In this document: in pieces, positions 25,459 to 35,373 of the stretch | How the letters are laid out: each line of letters begins with the position of its first letter | How positions within the stretch are numbered: position 1 is the stretch's first letter | Assembly (NCBI GenBank): GCA_041661445.1 | Contig: JBAZUK010000007.1 | Location: 4,828 to 68,827, forward strand | From: JBAZUK01 sp041661445 | GTDB taxonomy: Bacteria; Chlamydiota; Chlamydiia; Chlamydiales; SM23-39 | DNA length: 64,000 bases | Direction: 5' to 3' | Notes under the pieces: generated by a model | Database searches by the model: none | What the model saw: only the letters and a program-made list of their open reading frames with translations | Told to the model about the DNA's origin: nothing | Translations under genes and position numbers: made by a program

Positions 25459-28400
25459 ATGATGAAAGCAACCTATTCAAGCAATTTTATTGAAATTTTA
25501 TCTGAAAAACTCAAAAAAAATCTTAGGTTGAATGTTTCAAACTCAGATTCATATATTTTTATCCCAAACAAAATAACTAAAAGTTATTTAATGAAGAGTT
25601 TTTGTGATGATGAAAATTACAAAATATCTTTCGATATAAAATTTGTTAACATAAATAATTTTATAAGTTTTTTAAAGGAAAAGCTAGAGCTTTCAAATGA
25701 ACACATTTTAAGTTATATCGGGCTGAGTTTTGTAATAAGAGAAAGACTTGAGGGAATAATTCAAAGAAATGATAATCGTTATCAAGAAATAATCAGATAT
25801 TTATTGAAAAGCAATGGAATCTCAGAAAAAAGATTAAACTCATTATGCGATGAGTTGACTCAAGTTTTTATAAATTATTCTATCTATGGAAATTTTGAGG
25901 ATCTGAAAGTCAAAAAACAGATAAGTTGGCAGGCTGACTTATTTTATGAAATTTTTTATGAGGACAAATACTTTCTGCCTTTTAGGGATTTTAAAAGACT
26001 TGATATTAGTAAACTGGATAATTGTCATTTTCATTTTTTTTCATTAGGTCATATTCCCCCATTGTTTTTTGATTTGGCTCATAAATTTTCTAATGTTTAT
26101 CACTATATTAACTCTCCCTGCATGTTTTACTGGGAGGATATTGCTTCCGATCTTGAAAGATATAAAATACAGAAGTTATGGAAAAAAAGAAACCTAAGCT
26201 CGAATAAGATTGGTGAATTGGATGTTTATTTGAAAGATAGAAACAGTTTTTTAGCAAATATGGAAAAACTAAAACGAAATTATTTAAAAACTTTGAGTCA
26301 ATACGATGAATATCAGGATTTTGATTATTATCTCATTAATGAAGAAGAAGAGAAATCCTTATCTTTTTTAGAAATATTTAAAAAAGATATTCTGTATTTG
26401 GAGAATAGAAATTTAAATAATATCATGTGTATAGATAAACTTGATTCTTCTTTTCAAGTAGATTCAACTACATCTAAATTTATGGAAGTAAAAATATTGT
26501 TTTCCAATATTTTAAAGCTTTTATCAAAAGATGACGAAATGCAGCCCTCGGATATACATGTAATTATCCCTAATGTTGATGAATACATACAGTTTATTCA
26601 CATGGTATTCAATGACAAAGAAGCTCCTTTTGCATACAAGGTTTTAGGTCTAAATCTAGATAAACAAAGCAGTTTAATTTCAGGCATGTTGAAAATATTA
26701 TCTTTTATTAATAGTAAATGGAGCAGATCAGATGTTTTTGATCTTTTAGAAAATGAGCTTGTTTTAAATAAAATAAAAATTTCAAAGGAAGAAAAGGAAG
26801 TACTATTTGAATATTTGGAAAAGGCTAATATCAAATGGGGGCTGGATAAAAATCATATCGATCGATATCTAAATTATAAACAAGAACAAGAGGTTGTGTA
26901 TTTAAATAGCTGGGAAGATGGTATTGCTCGGATATTATCCGGCTTTACTTTTATGTTAAACCAAAATAATCTTGGCAAAGATTTTTCTTTTTATCTGCCG
27001 ATATCTGGGCAAGATTCTCTTGATATAGAGTTGTTTGATAAATTCTTAAAGTTTTTTTCAGATTTAGTTGAGTTAATAAAAAACATTGAAAAAGAAAATC
27101 TTTTGCCCATTAAAGAATGGATTAAATTATTTAACAGAATTCTTAGTTTTTTTGATGTTAAGGACAATTTTATTGAAAAAATCGCTTTTGATTCTTGTAA
27201 AAACTTTTTAAAAGAGCTTAAAGAGCTATCTTCTAAACATTTTGAAGAAAGATTTTCTTTTGAATTCATCAAAAATCATTTTATTAAATACATAAACGGT
27301 CGGAAAACAAATCACAATTCAAATTCAATGCAGGCAGTGACAATTTCTTCTTTTGATTTAGCAAGCATTTCAGCAAAGGCGGTTTTTATAATCGGCTTAG
27401 ATGATCAGTCTTTTAATTTTGATGAGAACAGGAAGTTAGATTTGATAAATAAAAATGAAGTCCCTTCAGCTAATGATGTTCGTCGTTCAGCTTTTTTGCA
27501 ATCTCTGCTTTCTGCTGAGAAATATTTGTACTTAAGTTTTTCTTCCGCGACAAAAAATATAAATGAAGCATCGATTGTTGTGCAGGATCTTTTTTCTTAT
27601 CTGGATAATTCTTATCTCGTTGAGAATAAAAAACCATCAGATACAATGATCGTCGATCACCCATCTTTTCCATTTCATGAAAGTTACTTCAATAAAAAAA
27701 ACAATTTCTCTCAAAATGATTTTTCTGCTGCAAAAAAATATTATGAAAAAGATTTTAAAAAAAATAACTTTCTTCATGAAAAAACAGACATTCCGGACGC
27801 TATTGATATACAGGTTTTAAGATCTCTTTGTAAAAACTCCATAAAATTTTATTTAAACAAAAAACTAGAAATTTACTTAGAAGAAAAAAAGACGGAAAAT
27901 GAGTTTTCTTTGTCCTTTTTAGATAAATATCTGATAAAAAAAAGTTTTTTGGAAGAAGATATAGATGATATATTGAGCTCTTATGAAAACAAGGGTAACG
28001 TTCCTGTAGGTATTTTTTATGAAATTGAAAAAAATGATATCCTTGATGAAATTAAAGCTCTAAATGAATCTTTTTCGAATTTGCAAATTGATAAGAAGAA
28101 ACTGATAACGATAGAACTGGGTTTAAATTGTCGAGAAGAGTGTAAATTAAATGAAAATTATATTAAAAAGCCGCCCATTGAAATTAATTTTGAAAATAAA
28201 AGAATTAAAATTTTTGGAAAAATAGAAAATATAAGTCAAAAAGGATTGCTATTTCAGGGGGATGACAGCACAACTAATTTAGTTAGAAGCTGGTTTGATA
28301 TTTTGATTTTTCAATCACTCGAAGGCGATTTTGCAAAAGATGTTATTTTTTTAAAAAATCAAAAAATAAGAACTTTTAAAATTGAAGCAGAAAAATATTT

Positions 28401-28653
28401 ATCGAAGTTTTTAGAATATTATTTATTGTCACTGAAAGAACCCTCATATATGGTAAAACCTTTCATTTCCCCAATTTTGAAAGAAGATCAAGCTGCTCTT
28501 GAAAAAGCATTGACGCGAGAGCCAGATGATTTTGTAGACGAATATTCAAAATGGTTTTTTTCTCATTATGAAACTTTAGACGCAAATTCAATAATTGCAA
28601 AGCAAGCAAAGTTTGTGAAAAATGTTTTCGAACCGATTTTGGAGGAAGATTGA
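25459..28653 (+). CDS. recC: Exodeoxyribonuclease V gamma subunit RecC
   Basis: The 1064-residue protein is slightly shorter than E. coli RecC (1122). It is recognised by position directly before recB/recD and by RecC-type features: the N-terminal inactive-helicase region, a WSRSDVFDLLENELVL segment, AVTISSFDLASISAKAVFIIGL, and a C-terminal inactivated nuclease-like domain. It scans for Chi-like sites and holds the RecBCD complex together. A second ATG follows the first directly (25462). TATAAT at 25419-25424 is a likely -10. Its TGA overlaps the TTG start of recB. Confidence 0.88.
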   Translation: MMKATYSSNFIEILSEKLKKNLRLNVSNSDSYIFIPNKITKSYLMKSFCDDENYKISFDIKFVNINNFISFLKEKLELSNEHILSYIGLSFVIRERLEGIIQRNDNRYQEIIRYLLKSNGISEKRLNSLCDELTQVFINYSIYGNFEDLKVKKQISWQADLFYEIFYEDKYFLPFRDFKRLDISKLDNCHFHFFSLGHIPPLFFDLAHKFSNVYHYINSPCMFYWEDIASDLERYKIQKLWKKRNLSSNKIGELDVYLKDRNSFLANMEKLKRNYLKTLSQYDEYQDFDYYLINEEEEKSLSFLEIFKKDILYLENRNLNNIMCIDKLDSSFQVDSTTSKFMEVKILFSNILKLLSKDDEMQPSDIHVIIPNVDEYIQFIHMVFNDKEAPFAYKVLGLNLDKQSSLISGMLKILSFINSKWSRSDVFDLLENELVLNKIKISKEEKEVLFEYLEKANIKWGLDKNHIDRYLNYKQEQEVVYLNSWEDGIARILSGFTFMLNQNNLGKDFSFYLPISGQDSLDIELFDKFLKFFSDLVELIKNIEKENLLPIKEWIKLFNRILSFFDVKDNFIEKIAFDSCKNFLKELKELSSKHFEERFSFEFIKNHFIKYINGRKTNHNSNSMQAVTISSFDLASISAKAVFIIGLDDQSFNFDENRKLDLINKNEVPSANDVRRSAFLQSLLSAEKYLYLSFSSATKNINEASIVVQDLFSYLDNSYLVENKKPSDTMIVDHPSFPFHESYFNKKNNFSQNDFSAAKKYYEKDFKKNNFLHEKTDIPDAIDIQVLRSLCKNSIKFYLNKKLEIYLEEKKTENEFSLSFLDKYLIKKSFLEEDIDDILSSYENKGNVPVGIFYEIEKNDILDEIKALNESFSNLQIDKKKLITIELGLNCREECKLNENYIKKPPIEINFENKRIKIFGKIENISQKGLLFQGDDSTTNLVRSWFDILIFQSLEGDFAKDVIFLKNQKIRTFKIEAEKYLSKFLEYYLLSLKEPSYMVKPFISPILKEDQAALEKALTREPDDFVDEYSKWFFSHYETLDANSIIAKQAKFVKNVFEPILEED

Positions 28654-31600
28654 CTTTTAGTGTACTAAATCCAAATCAAGACATTTTGGGAAAGAAGGTT
28701 TTAGAGGCATCTGCTGGAAGTGGAAAAACGTTTGCTATTGAACATATAGTTGTTCGATTGCTTTTAAATGACAACCCTATTTCAATTGATCAAATATTAG
28801 TTGTTACTTTTACAAATGCCGCAACAAAAGAGTTGAAATTCAGAATTCGATCTAATATTGAAAAAGCAATCAGGTATTTGAAAGGCATGGATAATGAAAA
28901 CAATCATTTTGAATATTTAAATTCTTATGTGGGAAATTTTAATGCCTGTTCAAAACTTCAAGATGCGCTCGATCTTTTTGAAATTTCTCAAATTTTTACC
29001 ATTCATGGTTTCTGTTTTAGAATACTGAAAGAATTTGCCATAGATTCGGATGTAATAATAGACTTAAAGCAGAATGACCATGTTCAGGAGTTGATGAAAG
29101 ATACAATAACCGATTATTTAAAATATAAAATTAATCCTAATGATTTTTCAAGTGAACAGATAGAAGTATTGTTAAATGATTGTCGAGGTCTTGATAATTT
29201 TTGTCTAAAACTTATCGATTCTATTGATGATGTTTTTGAAGTAGATGATAATAACAGGTTTATTTCTTTATATAATAAATTCAATTCAAAGTTAAAGGAA
29301 CTCGATAAAATTGATGAGAAATCTGCTATAGAAATTTTTGAACAAGTAGCAAAAGATTATAAAAAGAAAACAAATATCAAAAAAAGTTCTTATGTTGATC
29401 AAGTCAAATGCCTGGTATCAATTGTTCATGAAGAAAATTGTTCAATTGATCAATTTAAATTTTTATTAAAAACAAAATTTTCTCTATTTGATTTTTTAGA
29501 TGAAGGAAATAAAAAAGTAAAATCTCAAAGTGCTGTTCTTCATCTGTTTTATCAAAAGGTTAAAGAAATATTATATCCTATTATAAAGCAGGCGCTTGAT
29601 CCTAAAATACTATTTTTTACTATAACCAAAGAGATTTCTAAAGAAATTAACGACATGTTGGATGAAAAAGAGATTCTGTCTTTTGATAGGATCTTGCTAA
29701 AGACCGCAAAAGCTATTACTAATCAGAAACTAAAAGAGAAAATTCAAAACAGATATAAAGCTGCGATAATTGATGAGTTTCAAGATACTGATGATATTCA
29801 ATTTGAAATCTTTGAAAATTTGTTTTTGAATAACACAAGCATTGATGCGTTTTATTTAATTGGAGACCCTAAACAATCTATATACAGTTTTAGAAAAGCG
29901 AACTTATATACTTATATTAAGGCTACAGAGAGAATAGGCAACATCAATTATTTAGATACAAATTATAGATCAACTAAAGCTCTGGTAGATGCCTTAAATG
30001 AACTATTTTCAGAAAATTTTTCTAAAAACTGGCTAAAGCTTCCGCAAATAAATAAAAGTTTAAACTATAGTCCGGTAAAAACTGGAAAAGCAGCAGATTT
30101 TAAGTTTTCTGATGAACTGGCTGCTATTCATTTTTTCATTGCCGAAGATGAATGTAAAACCAAAAAATGGCCAAGCGCCAGCATCGAAGAAAAATATTTT
30201 TCCTTTATCACAAAAGAGATTATCAAATTAAAAAATCAACACGGTTTTGCAGATAATGGCTTTGCTGTACTTGTGAAAGATCGATATCAGGCGGAAAGAT
30301 TAAAGAATTATTTTGAAAAATATTATATCAATTCATCTACTGCAAGGGCGTCCTCATTAAAAGACTCTCATGCATTAAATTCGCTAATAGATTTTTTTTC
30401 AGCGGTTCTTAATCCTCAGGACATAAATTTGATAAAAATTGCCTGTAAAGGACCGTTTATTTTATTTGACGATCAAAGAATTATTGATTTGGAGACCGAC
30501 ATAGATATTTTTAATCAATTTAATCAGCTGAAAAAAGATCTTCAAAAAGGTCTTGGATTTTTCTTTAGTCAGTTTTTTATTTCTCAATGGAACGGCTTTA
30601 CAGTTCTTGAAAACATAGCTTCAAAAAAAGATGTTTCTTTTTATCATGATGTTATAGAGATTATTGAAAAGATGCTTTCTGAGGAAAATCTTACGATTAA
30701 TAAAATTTCTTCATATTTTAATGGCTTGCTAAAACTTCCTGAAGATGATGAAAGACTCAAGAGTAATCAAAATCATGGATTGGGAGTTAATATTTTAACA
30801 ACTTTCATGTCAAAAGGTCTGGAATATGAAATTGTTTTTGCTCTTGGATTGGCCTCAAGAACTTATCAATCGTCTGACTTTGCCAATCATATAGAAACCG
30901 ATGCGGAAAAAATGAGACAATTTTATGTTGCCTTAACAAGAGCAAAATATAGAGTTTATGTTCCTTTAGCTTTAGATATAAAGGAAAGTTCTATCAAAGA
31001 AGGACAATTTTCTTGCACAGAATATTTTTTTAATCACATTTTAGGTTCAGCGAATATTATTAAAAAACAAGATATTTTGGATAAATTAAACTTTCTGCAG
31101 GAAAAGGGTCATGTGTCTTATGAGTTTATCCAGAAAGCTAGTATCGAAAAGGTTTTAAAGCAAGAAAATGAAGTTATTTTACAACCCCCCAAGATTTTGC
31201 AAAAAAATTATTTATCGAGCAGTATTTTTTCTTTTTCTTCTCTTAAATGTGAAGAAGAGAAGCAACCCTTTAATAAAAAAAATAGTTTAAATTTACCAGC
31301 CGGAGCTAATATTGGAATTGTATTTCATGATATTTTAGAAAAAATAATTTTAAGCGCTGACTATGAAAATAAAAATATAAAAAAGATTATTAAAGGCAGT
31401 CTGGAATTTACTGAATTTGAAACCTATGAAGAGAGTTTCTCTAAGATAATTTTTAAAGCTTTCCAGATACCATTAATAGAAGAAGATTCTTTTTGCCTGA
31501 AGGATGTGCCGGTAAGAAATGTAAAGCCGGAAATTGAATTTATGTTTTCTTTTCCTGAGAATTACATTAAAGGATTTATCGATTTGGTTTTTGAATATCG

Positions 31601-31901
31601 GGGAAAATATTATATAATTGACTGGAAGTCAAATTACTTAGGCGAAACAAGTCATGATTATAAAACTATAAATCTTGAAGCGCAAATGCAGAAACATGAT
31701 TATTTTCTGCAGGCGGCAATTTATACTAAAAGCCTGGAAAGATATTTGAAAATAAAAAATATAGATTTCGATAAACATTTTGGGGGCGTTTTTTATATTT
31801 TTTTAAGAGGATTTTTATTTGAGGAAAAATGCGGCATTTACCATTTTTTTCCTGACTTTAATTTATTGAACAACTTGGATCAAAAGAAACTTATATGCTG
31901 A
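28650..31901 (+). CDS. recB: Exodeoxyribonuclease V beta subunit RecB
   Basis: The 1083-residue helicase-nuclease starts at a TTG (28650) that overlaps the recC stop (TTGA) and is preceded by GGAGGA at 28641-28646; no ATG is nearby. UvrD-type motifs are clear: ASAGSGKT (20-27), VTFTNAATKEL, IDEFQDTDDIQ (from about 374), GDPKQSIYSFR, DTNYRST, TFMSKGLEYEIVF and FYVALTRAK. The C-terminal RecB nuclease has GFIDLVF and IIDWKSNYL (near 990). It unwinds and degrades duplex ends 3' to 5' and loads RecA. It overlaps recD by 7 bp. Confidence 0.97.
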   Translation: MTFSVLNPNQDILGKKVLEASAGSGKTFAIEHIVVRLLLNDNPISIDQILVVTFTNAATKELKFRIRSNIEKAIRYLKGMDNENNHFEYLNSYVGNFNACSKLQDALDLFEISQIFTIHGFCFRILKEFAIDSDVIIDLKQNDHVQELMKDTITDYLKYKINPNDFSSEQIEVLLNDCRGLDNFCLKLIDSIDDVFEVDDNNRFISLYNKFNSKLKELDKIDEKSAIEIFEQVAKDYKKKTNIKKSSYVDQVKCLVSIVHEENCSIDQFKFLLKTKFSLFDFLDEGNKKVKSQSAVLHLFYQKVKEILYPIIKQALDPKILFFTITKEISKEINDMLDEKEILSFDRILLKTAKAITNQKLKEKIQNRYKAAIIDEFQDTDDIQFEIFENLFLNNTSIDAFYLIGDPKQSIYSFRKANLYTYIKATERIGNINYLDTNYRSTKALVDALNELFSENFSKNWLKLPQINKSLNYSPVKTGKAADFKFSDELAAIHFFIAEDECKTKKWPSASIEEKYFSFITKEIIKLKNQHGFADNGFAVLVKDRYQAERLKNYFEKYYINSSTARASSLKDSHALNSLIDFFSAVLNPQDINLIKIACKGPFILFDDQRIIDLETDIDIFNQFNQLKKDLQKGLGFFFSQFFISQWNGFTVLENIASKKDVSFYHDVIEIIEKMLSEENLTINKISSYFNGLLKLPEDDERLKSNQNHGLGVNILTTFMSKGLEYEIVFALGLASRTYQSSDFANHIETDAEKMRQFYVALTRAKYRVYVPLALDIKESSIKEGQFSCTEYFFNHILGSANIIKKQDILDKLNFLQEKGHVSYEFIQKASIEKVLKQENEVILQPPKILQKNYLSSSIFSFSSLKCEEEKQPFNKKNSLNLPAGANIGIVFHDILEKIILSADYENKNIKKIIKGSLEFTEFETYEESFSKIIFKAFQIPLIEEDSFCLKDVPVRNVKPEIEFMFSFPENYIKGFIDLVFEYRGKYYIIDWKSNYLGETSHDYKTINLEAQMQKHDYFLQAAIYTKSLERYLKIKNIDFDKHFGGVFYIFLRGFLFEEKCGIYHFFPDFNLLNNLDQKKLIC

Positions 31902-33616
31902 ATGTGAATCCTGAATTTGTATTTTTAGATGAATTATTAAAAAAATATTTTTTTTCGAGTATTGATATTTTGTTTTCAAATAAATTTAATCCGCAAAATG
32001 AAGATGAAGCAATTTTTTTATCTTATCTTTTTTTGATTTCCAGATCAGGCTATATCTCTCTTAAAATTGATGAGATTTCTATTTTCCCAAATCCTAATGA
32101 TTTGTTTTTCGATGATTTGCTTGAAGAGAATGAACAAAAAAAAATAATTGAAAAGGTAATCATTGGTTCTAAAACAATAAAAAAAAGTATTCTCAACTTT
32201 CCGAAAGAGGAATTATTCCCAAAATATCCTATCTGTTCTTTTAGAAATTATTATTATCTGCAAAAAAACTATGTTTTTGAAACGATAATTATTAAAAATC
32301 TCAAGCAGTTTATTAATTCAGCGCCGCAAGACCTATTTTTCCGGGAAAGTTTCTTTTCTAAAATAGATCAGGAAGAATCACTAAATGCCAAGCAAAAAGA
32401 GGCAATTAAAAAAACCTATTCAAATTCAATTAGTCTGATAACAGGAGGGCCTGGAACCGGAAAGACTCATACGGCCGCGCATTTGATTAAAATATTTATC
32501 CAGTCTTTGGAGGAATCAAAAAGAAATGAAATTAAAATAGCTGCAGCTGCTTTTACAGGAAAAGCCGCTTCAATATTAAAATCTAAAATTCAAAGTTTTT
32601 CGAAAAATCTTTTAATAGACATAAAAACAATTCATCTTCTTTTAAACATTAAAGAAGGAAAAGAAAAATATTTTGATGACAGCCGATTAGATTACGATCT
32701 TGTGATCATAGATGAAGCTTCTATGCTTGATTTTAAATTAATGGCCTACCTGCTTCATTCAATAAAAAAAGGCTCCAGGATTGTTTTTATCGGTGACTCA
32801 AATCAATTGCCTCCTATTGCTGCAGGGAATGTTTTTACAGAACTGACAAATATGAAAAATTTAGTTACAGATTTAGATCTACCTAAGCGTTTCGAAAATC
32901 AAAAAATAATAGAAATGGCAGATGCAGTTAAAACAGAAGATGAGACCAAATTATTTTCTTTAATCGATAATGATATCTTTTTTAATATTGATAATTTAGA
33001 TGTGAAAAAAATTATTTTGGAATTTTCTGGATACAATCCATTTCATCCAACTAGTGAAAAATTGAATATTGAAAAAATTCTAGATAAAGTTAATGAATTT
33101 AAAATACTATCCTCAATTAAAAATGGACCTTGGGGGTTAGAAACTATCAATAATGAAATTTTAACCTTCTTTTTAAAAAAAGCTAAAGCTGCCGAATATT
33201 TATATATACCGGTAATTGTGACAAAGAATAATTATAAGCTTTCTCTTTTCAATGGACAGATTGGGATTCTGCAGGCCCAGGTAATTTCGAATAAATTGTC
33301 TATCTCTGCTAAATCGGATATTTATTTTAAAATAGAAGATAAGGTTGTAAATTATCCTATAGCTTCTGTTAGGGCATATGAATTGGCATATGCGATTTCA
33401 ATTCATAAAAGTCAAGGTAGTGAGTTTTGTGATGCCATTATAATTTTACCAGATGGGTCACAGAATTTTGGAAAAGAACTTTTATATACAGCTATAACAA
33501 GAGTAAAAAACAATCTTAAGATTGTATCTTCAAAGATTATTCTGGAGCAATTATTAAAAAAATCATCAATAAAAAAAACTGGGATTTTAGAAAGATATTC
33601 AAATTTTTCAAACTAA
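31895..33616 (+). CDS. recD: Exodeoxyribonuclease V alpha subunit RecD
   Basis: The 573-residue SF1B 5'-to-3' helicase completes RecBCD. It has Walker A GGPGTGKT (about 184-191), Walker B VIIDEASMLD, FIGDSNQLPPI, and C-terminal SIHKSQGSEF and LLYTAITRVKNN motifs. The length fits RecD rather than the longer RecD2 type. The ATG at 31895 lies inside the end of recB (7-bp overlap), so recC, recB and recD are translated as a coupled operon. In Chlamydia recB/recC and the recD homologues are remembered as being at separate loci, whereas here they are contiguous. Confidence 0.94.
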   Translation: MLNVNPEFVFLDELLKKYFFSSIDILFSNKFNPQNEDEAIFLSYLFLISRSGYISLKIDEISIFPNPNDLFFDDLLEENEQKKIIEKVIIGSKTIKKSILNFPKEELFPKYPICSFRNYYYLQKNYVFETIIIKNLKQFINSAPQDLFFRESFFSKIDQEESLNAKQKEAIKKTYSNSISLITGGPGTGKTHTAAHLIKIFIQSLEESKRNEIKIAAAAFTGKAASILKSKIQSFSKNLLIDIKTIHLLLNIKEGKEKYFDDSRLDYDLVIIDEASMLDFKLMAYLLHSIKKGSRIVFIGDSNQLPPIAAGNVFTELTNMKNLVTDLDLPKRFENQKIIEMADAVKTEDETKLFSLIDNDIFFNIDNLDVKKIILEFSGYNPFHPTSEKLNIEKILDKVNEFKILSSIKNGPWGLETINNEILTFFLKKAKAAEYLYIPVIVTKNNYKLSLFNGQIGILQAQVISNKLSISAKSDIYFKIEDKVVNYPIASVRAYELAYAISIHKSQGSEFCDAIIILPDGSQNFGKELLYTAITRVKNNLKIVSSKIILEQLLKKSSIKKTGILERYSNFSN

Positions 33617-33645
33617 TAATTAAAATAGTCATTGGTAATATATTA

Positions 33646-34278
33646 TTAAAATCTTCCGCCAATACCGACGCCAAAATCAAAACCGCCTAAATATCTATGG
33701 AATGTAATATCGCTTATGTAGTCATGAACCGTTTTTTTGTCATATCTATAGTTTGCAAACAGATCAACTAAAAACCAGCTAAATTTAATTTTTCCCCCTA
33801 ATCCAAAAGTAACACCTGCAGTATGTTTTGATATTTTTGGTTCAAGGAATGGACTTTTTTGAGAGGTGTTAGTATAAAGATAGTTTGGCGCAATTTTTAC
33901 GTACATATCAAATCTAGGTTTAATCTGATATGCATAGCCTAAGCCTAAAGCAAGAGGGACTTGTGTTATAGTTGATTTGACATTTAGATCAATGCCATTA
34001 ATTGTTCCTTCTTTTCTAAAGTAACCACTTTCCAGCCAAAGAAAATAGTTGCAATTAACAAAATATCCGATTTCCCCAAGAGTGATATATCCTCCAGAAT
34101 AAATGTCTCTAAACACTTTGTCTTGAGGATAAAAATATGCGGGCTTATATTCTAGATACATTCCGATTCTATTGCAGCCTTTATTATCCGTTGCGAATAG
34201 GGAAGAATCGTTTAGAAAGAATAAAAATAAAAAAAAGCAAAGACAACAGCCTAAAAAATTTTTTGAATTAGAAAACAT
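33646..34278 (-). CDS. Small outer-membrane beta-barrel protein
   Basis: The 210-residue protein has a hydrophobic signal (about 8-28, ending LFA-TD) and about eight amphipathic strands, ending GGFDFGVGIGGRF with a C-terminal Phe. The strand GVTFGLGGKIKFSWFLVDLF near residue 160 resembles small OmpA/OmpW-type barrels. No close family is recognised. It is alone on the minus strand after the convergent recD, with a 29-bp gap. Confidence 0.6.
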   Translation of the reverse strand: MFSNSKNFLGCCLCFFLFLFFLNDSSLFATDNKGCNRIGMYLEYKPAYFYPQDKVFRDIYSGGYITLGEIGYFVNCNYFLWLESGYFRKEGTINGIDLNVKSTITQVPLALGLGYAYQIKPRFDMYVKIAPNYLYTNTSQKSPFLEPKISKHTAGVTFGLGGKIKFSWFLVDLFANYRYDKKTVHDYISDITFHRYLGGFDFGVGIGGRF

Positions 34279-34375
34279 AATTATAATCTAGTGTTTCTTC
34301 GAACAAACTTGAAAGTAATAAAAAAAATTATAAAAGTCAATATTCTAAAAAAATAAACAATAGATAATACAAAAG

Positions 34376-34409
34376 TTAAAAAGCTAGCTCTTAAACGCTA
34401 GCTTTTTTT
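34376..34409 (-). terminator. rpsT terminator
   Basis: GCTAGC (34383-34388) and GCTAGC (34397-34402) form a stem extended by A5/T5 on both sides around loop TCTTAAAC. Transcribed from the minus strand it ends in a U-run, matching the end of rpsT; it could work both ways. Confidence 0.8.
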
Positions 34410-34423
34410 AATACGAAAAATAA

Positions 34424-34735
34424 TTATTTGATAGAAGCTTTAGTCATTTTCATTGCGGATCTTGATTTAACCCTATCAGCCTTGTTTTTTTTGAAAACAT
34501 TCATTTTAACTGCTTTATCAGAAAGGCTAAAAACCATGTTTAGCTTTTTGGCAACTTGATCTTTATCTTCTTTTTTTTCTATAGCTGATGATAAATCTTT
34601 TATTGCTGTTTTAACCTTAGATCTCATTTCTCTGTTATTTAGGTTTCTTTTGTCGCTTTGCTGAATTCTTTTTAGTGCGGTAGGTTTTCTTTCTTTAATC
34701 GCTTTTTTTTCTTCTTTTTTTTCTGCTTCTGCCAT
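34424..34735 (-). CDS. rpsT: 30S ribosomal protein S20
   Basis: The 103-residue basic, helical protein has the S20 core ALKRIQQSDKRNLNNREMRS, with KTAIKDLSSAI following and FKKNKADRVKSRSAM toward the C-terminus. A Lys/Glu-rich extension of about 20 residues precedes the usual start. It binds 16S rRNA early in 30S assembly. AAAGGA is seen on the minus strand before the ATG. The rpsT-rpoD neighbourhood matches Chlamydia (CT617-CT615). Confidence 0.95.
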   Translation of the reverse strand: MAEAEKKEEKKAIKERKPTALKRIQQSDKRNLNNREMRSKVKTAIKDLSSAIEKKEDKDQVAKKLNMVFSLSDKAVKMNVFKKNKADRVKSRSAMKMTKASIK

Positions 34736-34844
34736 TTTTTTCCTTTAATTTAAATTTACATGTTTTAATTCTTTAGCCTACAATTATATTCAATTTATTT
34801 TTTTTTACAAAAAAAAAACAAAATTGATTAAATTATTATAACTT

Positions 34845-35294
34845 ATGAAATATAAAATTAGCTGGTTTATAATATCCTGTTTTTCATTTTTTATGTTTCT
34901 TTTTTTTGCTGGGGCGGCTTTAGTAAAATTAAATTTTTATTTTAACTTAGACTCTTCGGCAAAAGCTAACATTGAAAAAATTGAAATTTTAAATTCAAAA
35001 AAAGACAGTTTTAAAATTTTTGTTGAGTATTCTTTTGTCTTTAATAATAGAATATTTTTTAAAAAACACATTTTTCAAGAAGTTTTTTTCAATCAGTTTA
35101 CTGCGAATGATTTTATGAATAAAATTTCTAAACATGACATAAGAATTTGGTTTAACTTGAAAAACCCTCAAGTTTCTTCAATAGAGAAAATTTTCCCCTG
35201 GAAAAATTGTGTTTATTCATTGATAACAATGATAGTGTTTTTTTATTTTTTAATTTTAAAATATTATGTTTTAAATTTTAAAAAAAATGAATAA
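34845..35294 (+). CDS. DUF3592-like two-helix membrane protein
   Basis: The 149-residue protein has a transmembrane helix at about 7-30, an external beta-rich domain (45-115) and a second helix at 124-143, with the phrase IRIWFNLKNPQVSSIEKIF just before helix 2. In DUF3592 proteins the equivalent is V-x-Y-N-P-x-N-P-x-x-S. The role is unknown. It sits between rpsT and rpoD, the position of CT616 in Chlamydia, but I cannot say whether it is homologous. Confidence 0.55.
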   Translation: MKYKISWFIISCFSFFMFLFFAGAALVKLNFYFNLDSSAKANIEKIEILNSKKDSFKIFVEYSFVFNNRIFFKKHIFQEVFFNQFTANDFMNKISKHDIRIWFNLKNPQVSSIEKIFPWKNCVYSLITMIVFFYFLILKYYVLNFKKNE

Positions 35295-35308
35295 AGTTTA
35301 ATTTGTGT

Positions 35309-35336
35309 TTGTCTAAATCTCTAGAGTTGATATAAT
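35309..35336 (+). promoter_or_regulatory. rpoD promoter
   Basis: TATAAT at 35331-35336 with TTGTCT at 35309-35314, 16-bp spacing. The ATG of rpoD follows 37 bp later. Confidence 0.45.
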
Positions 35337-35373
35337 TTAATATAAAAATATTATCTTTTTTATTCGGAAAAAA

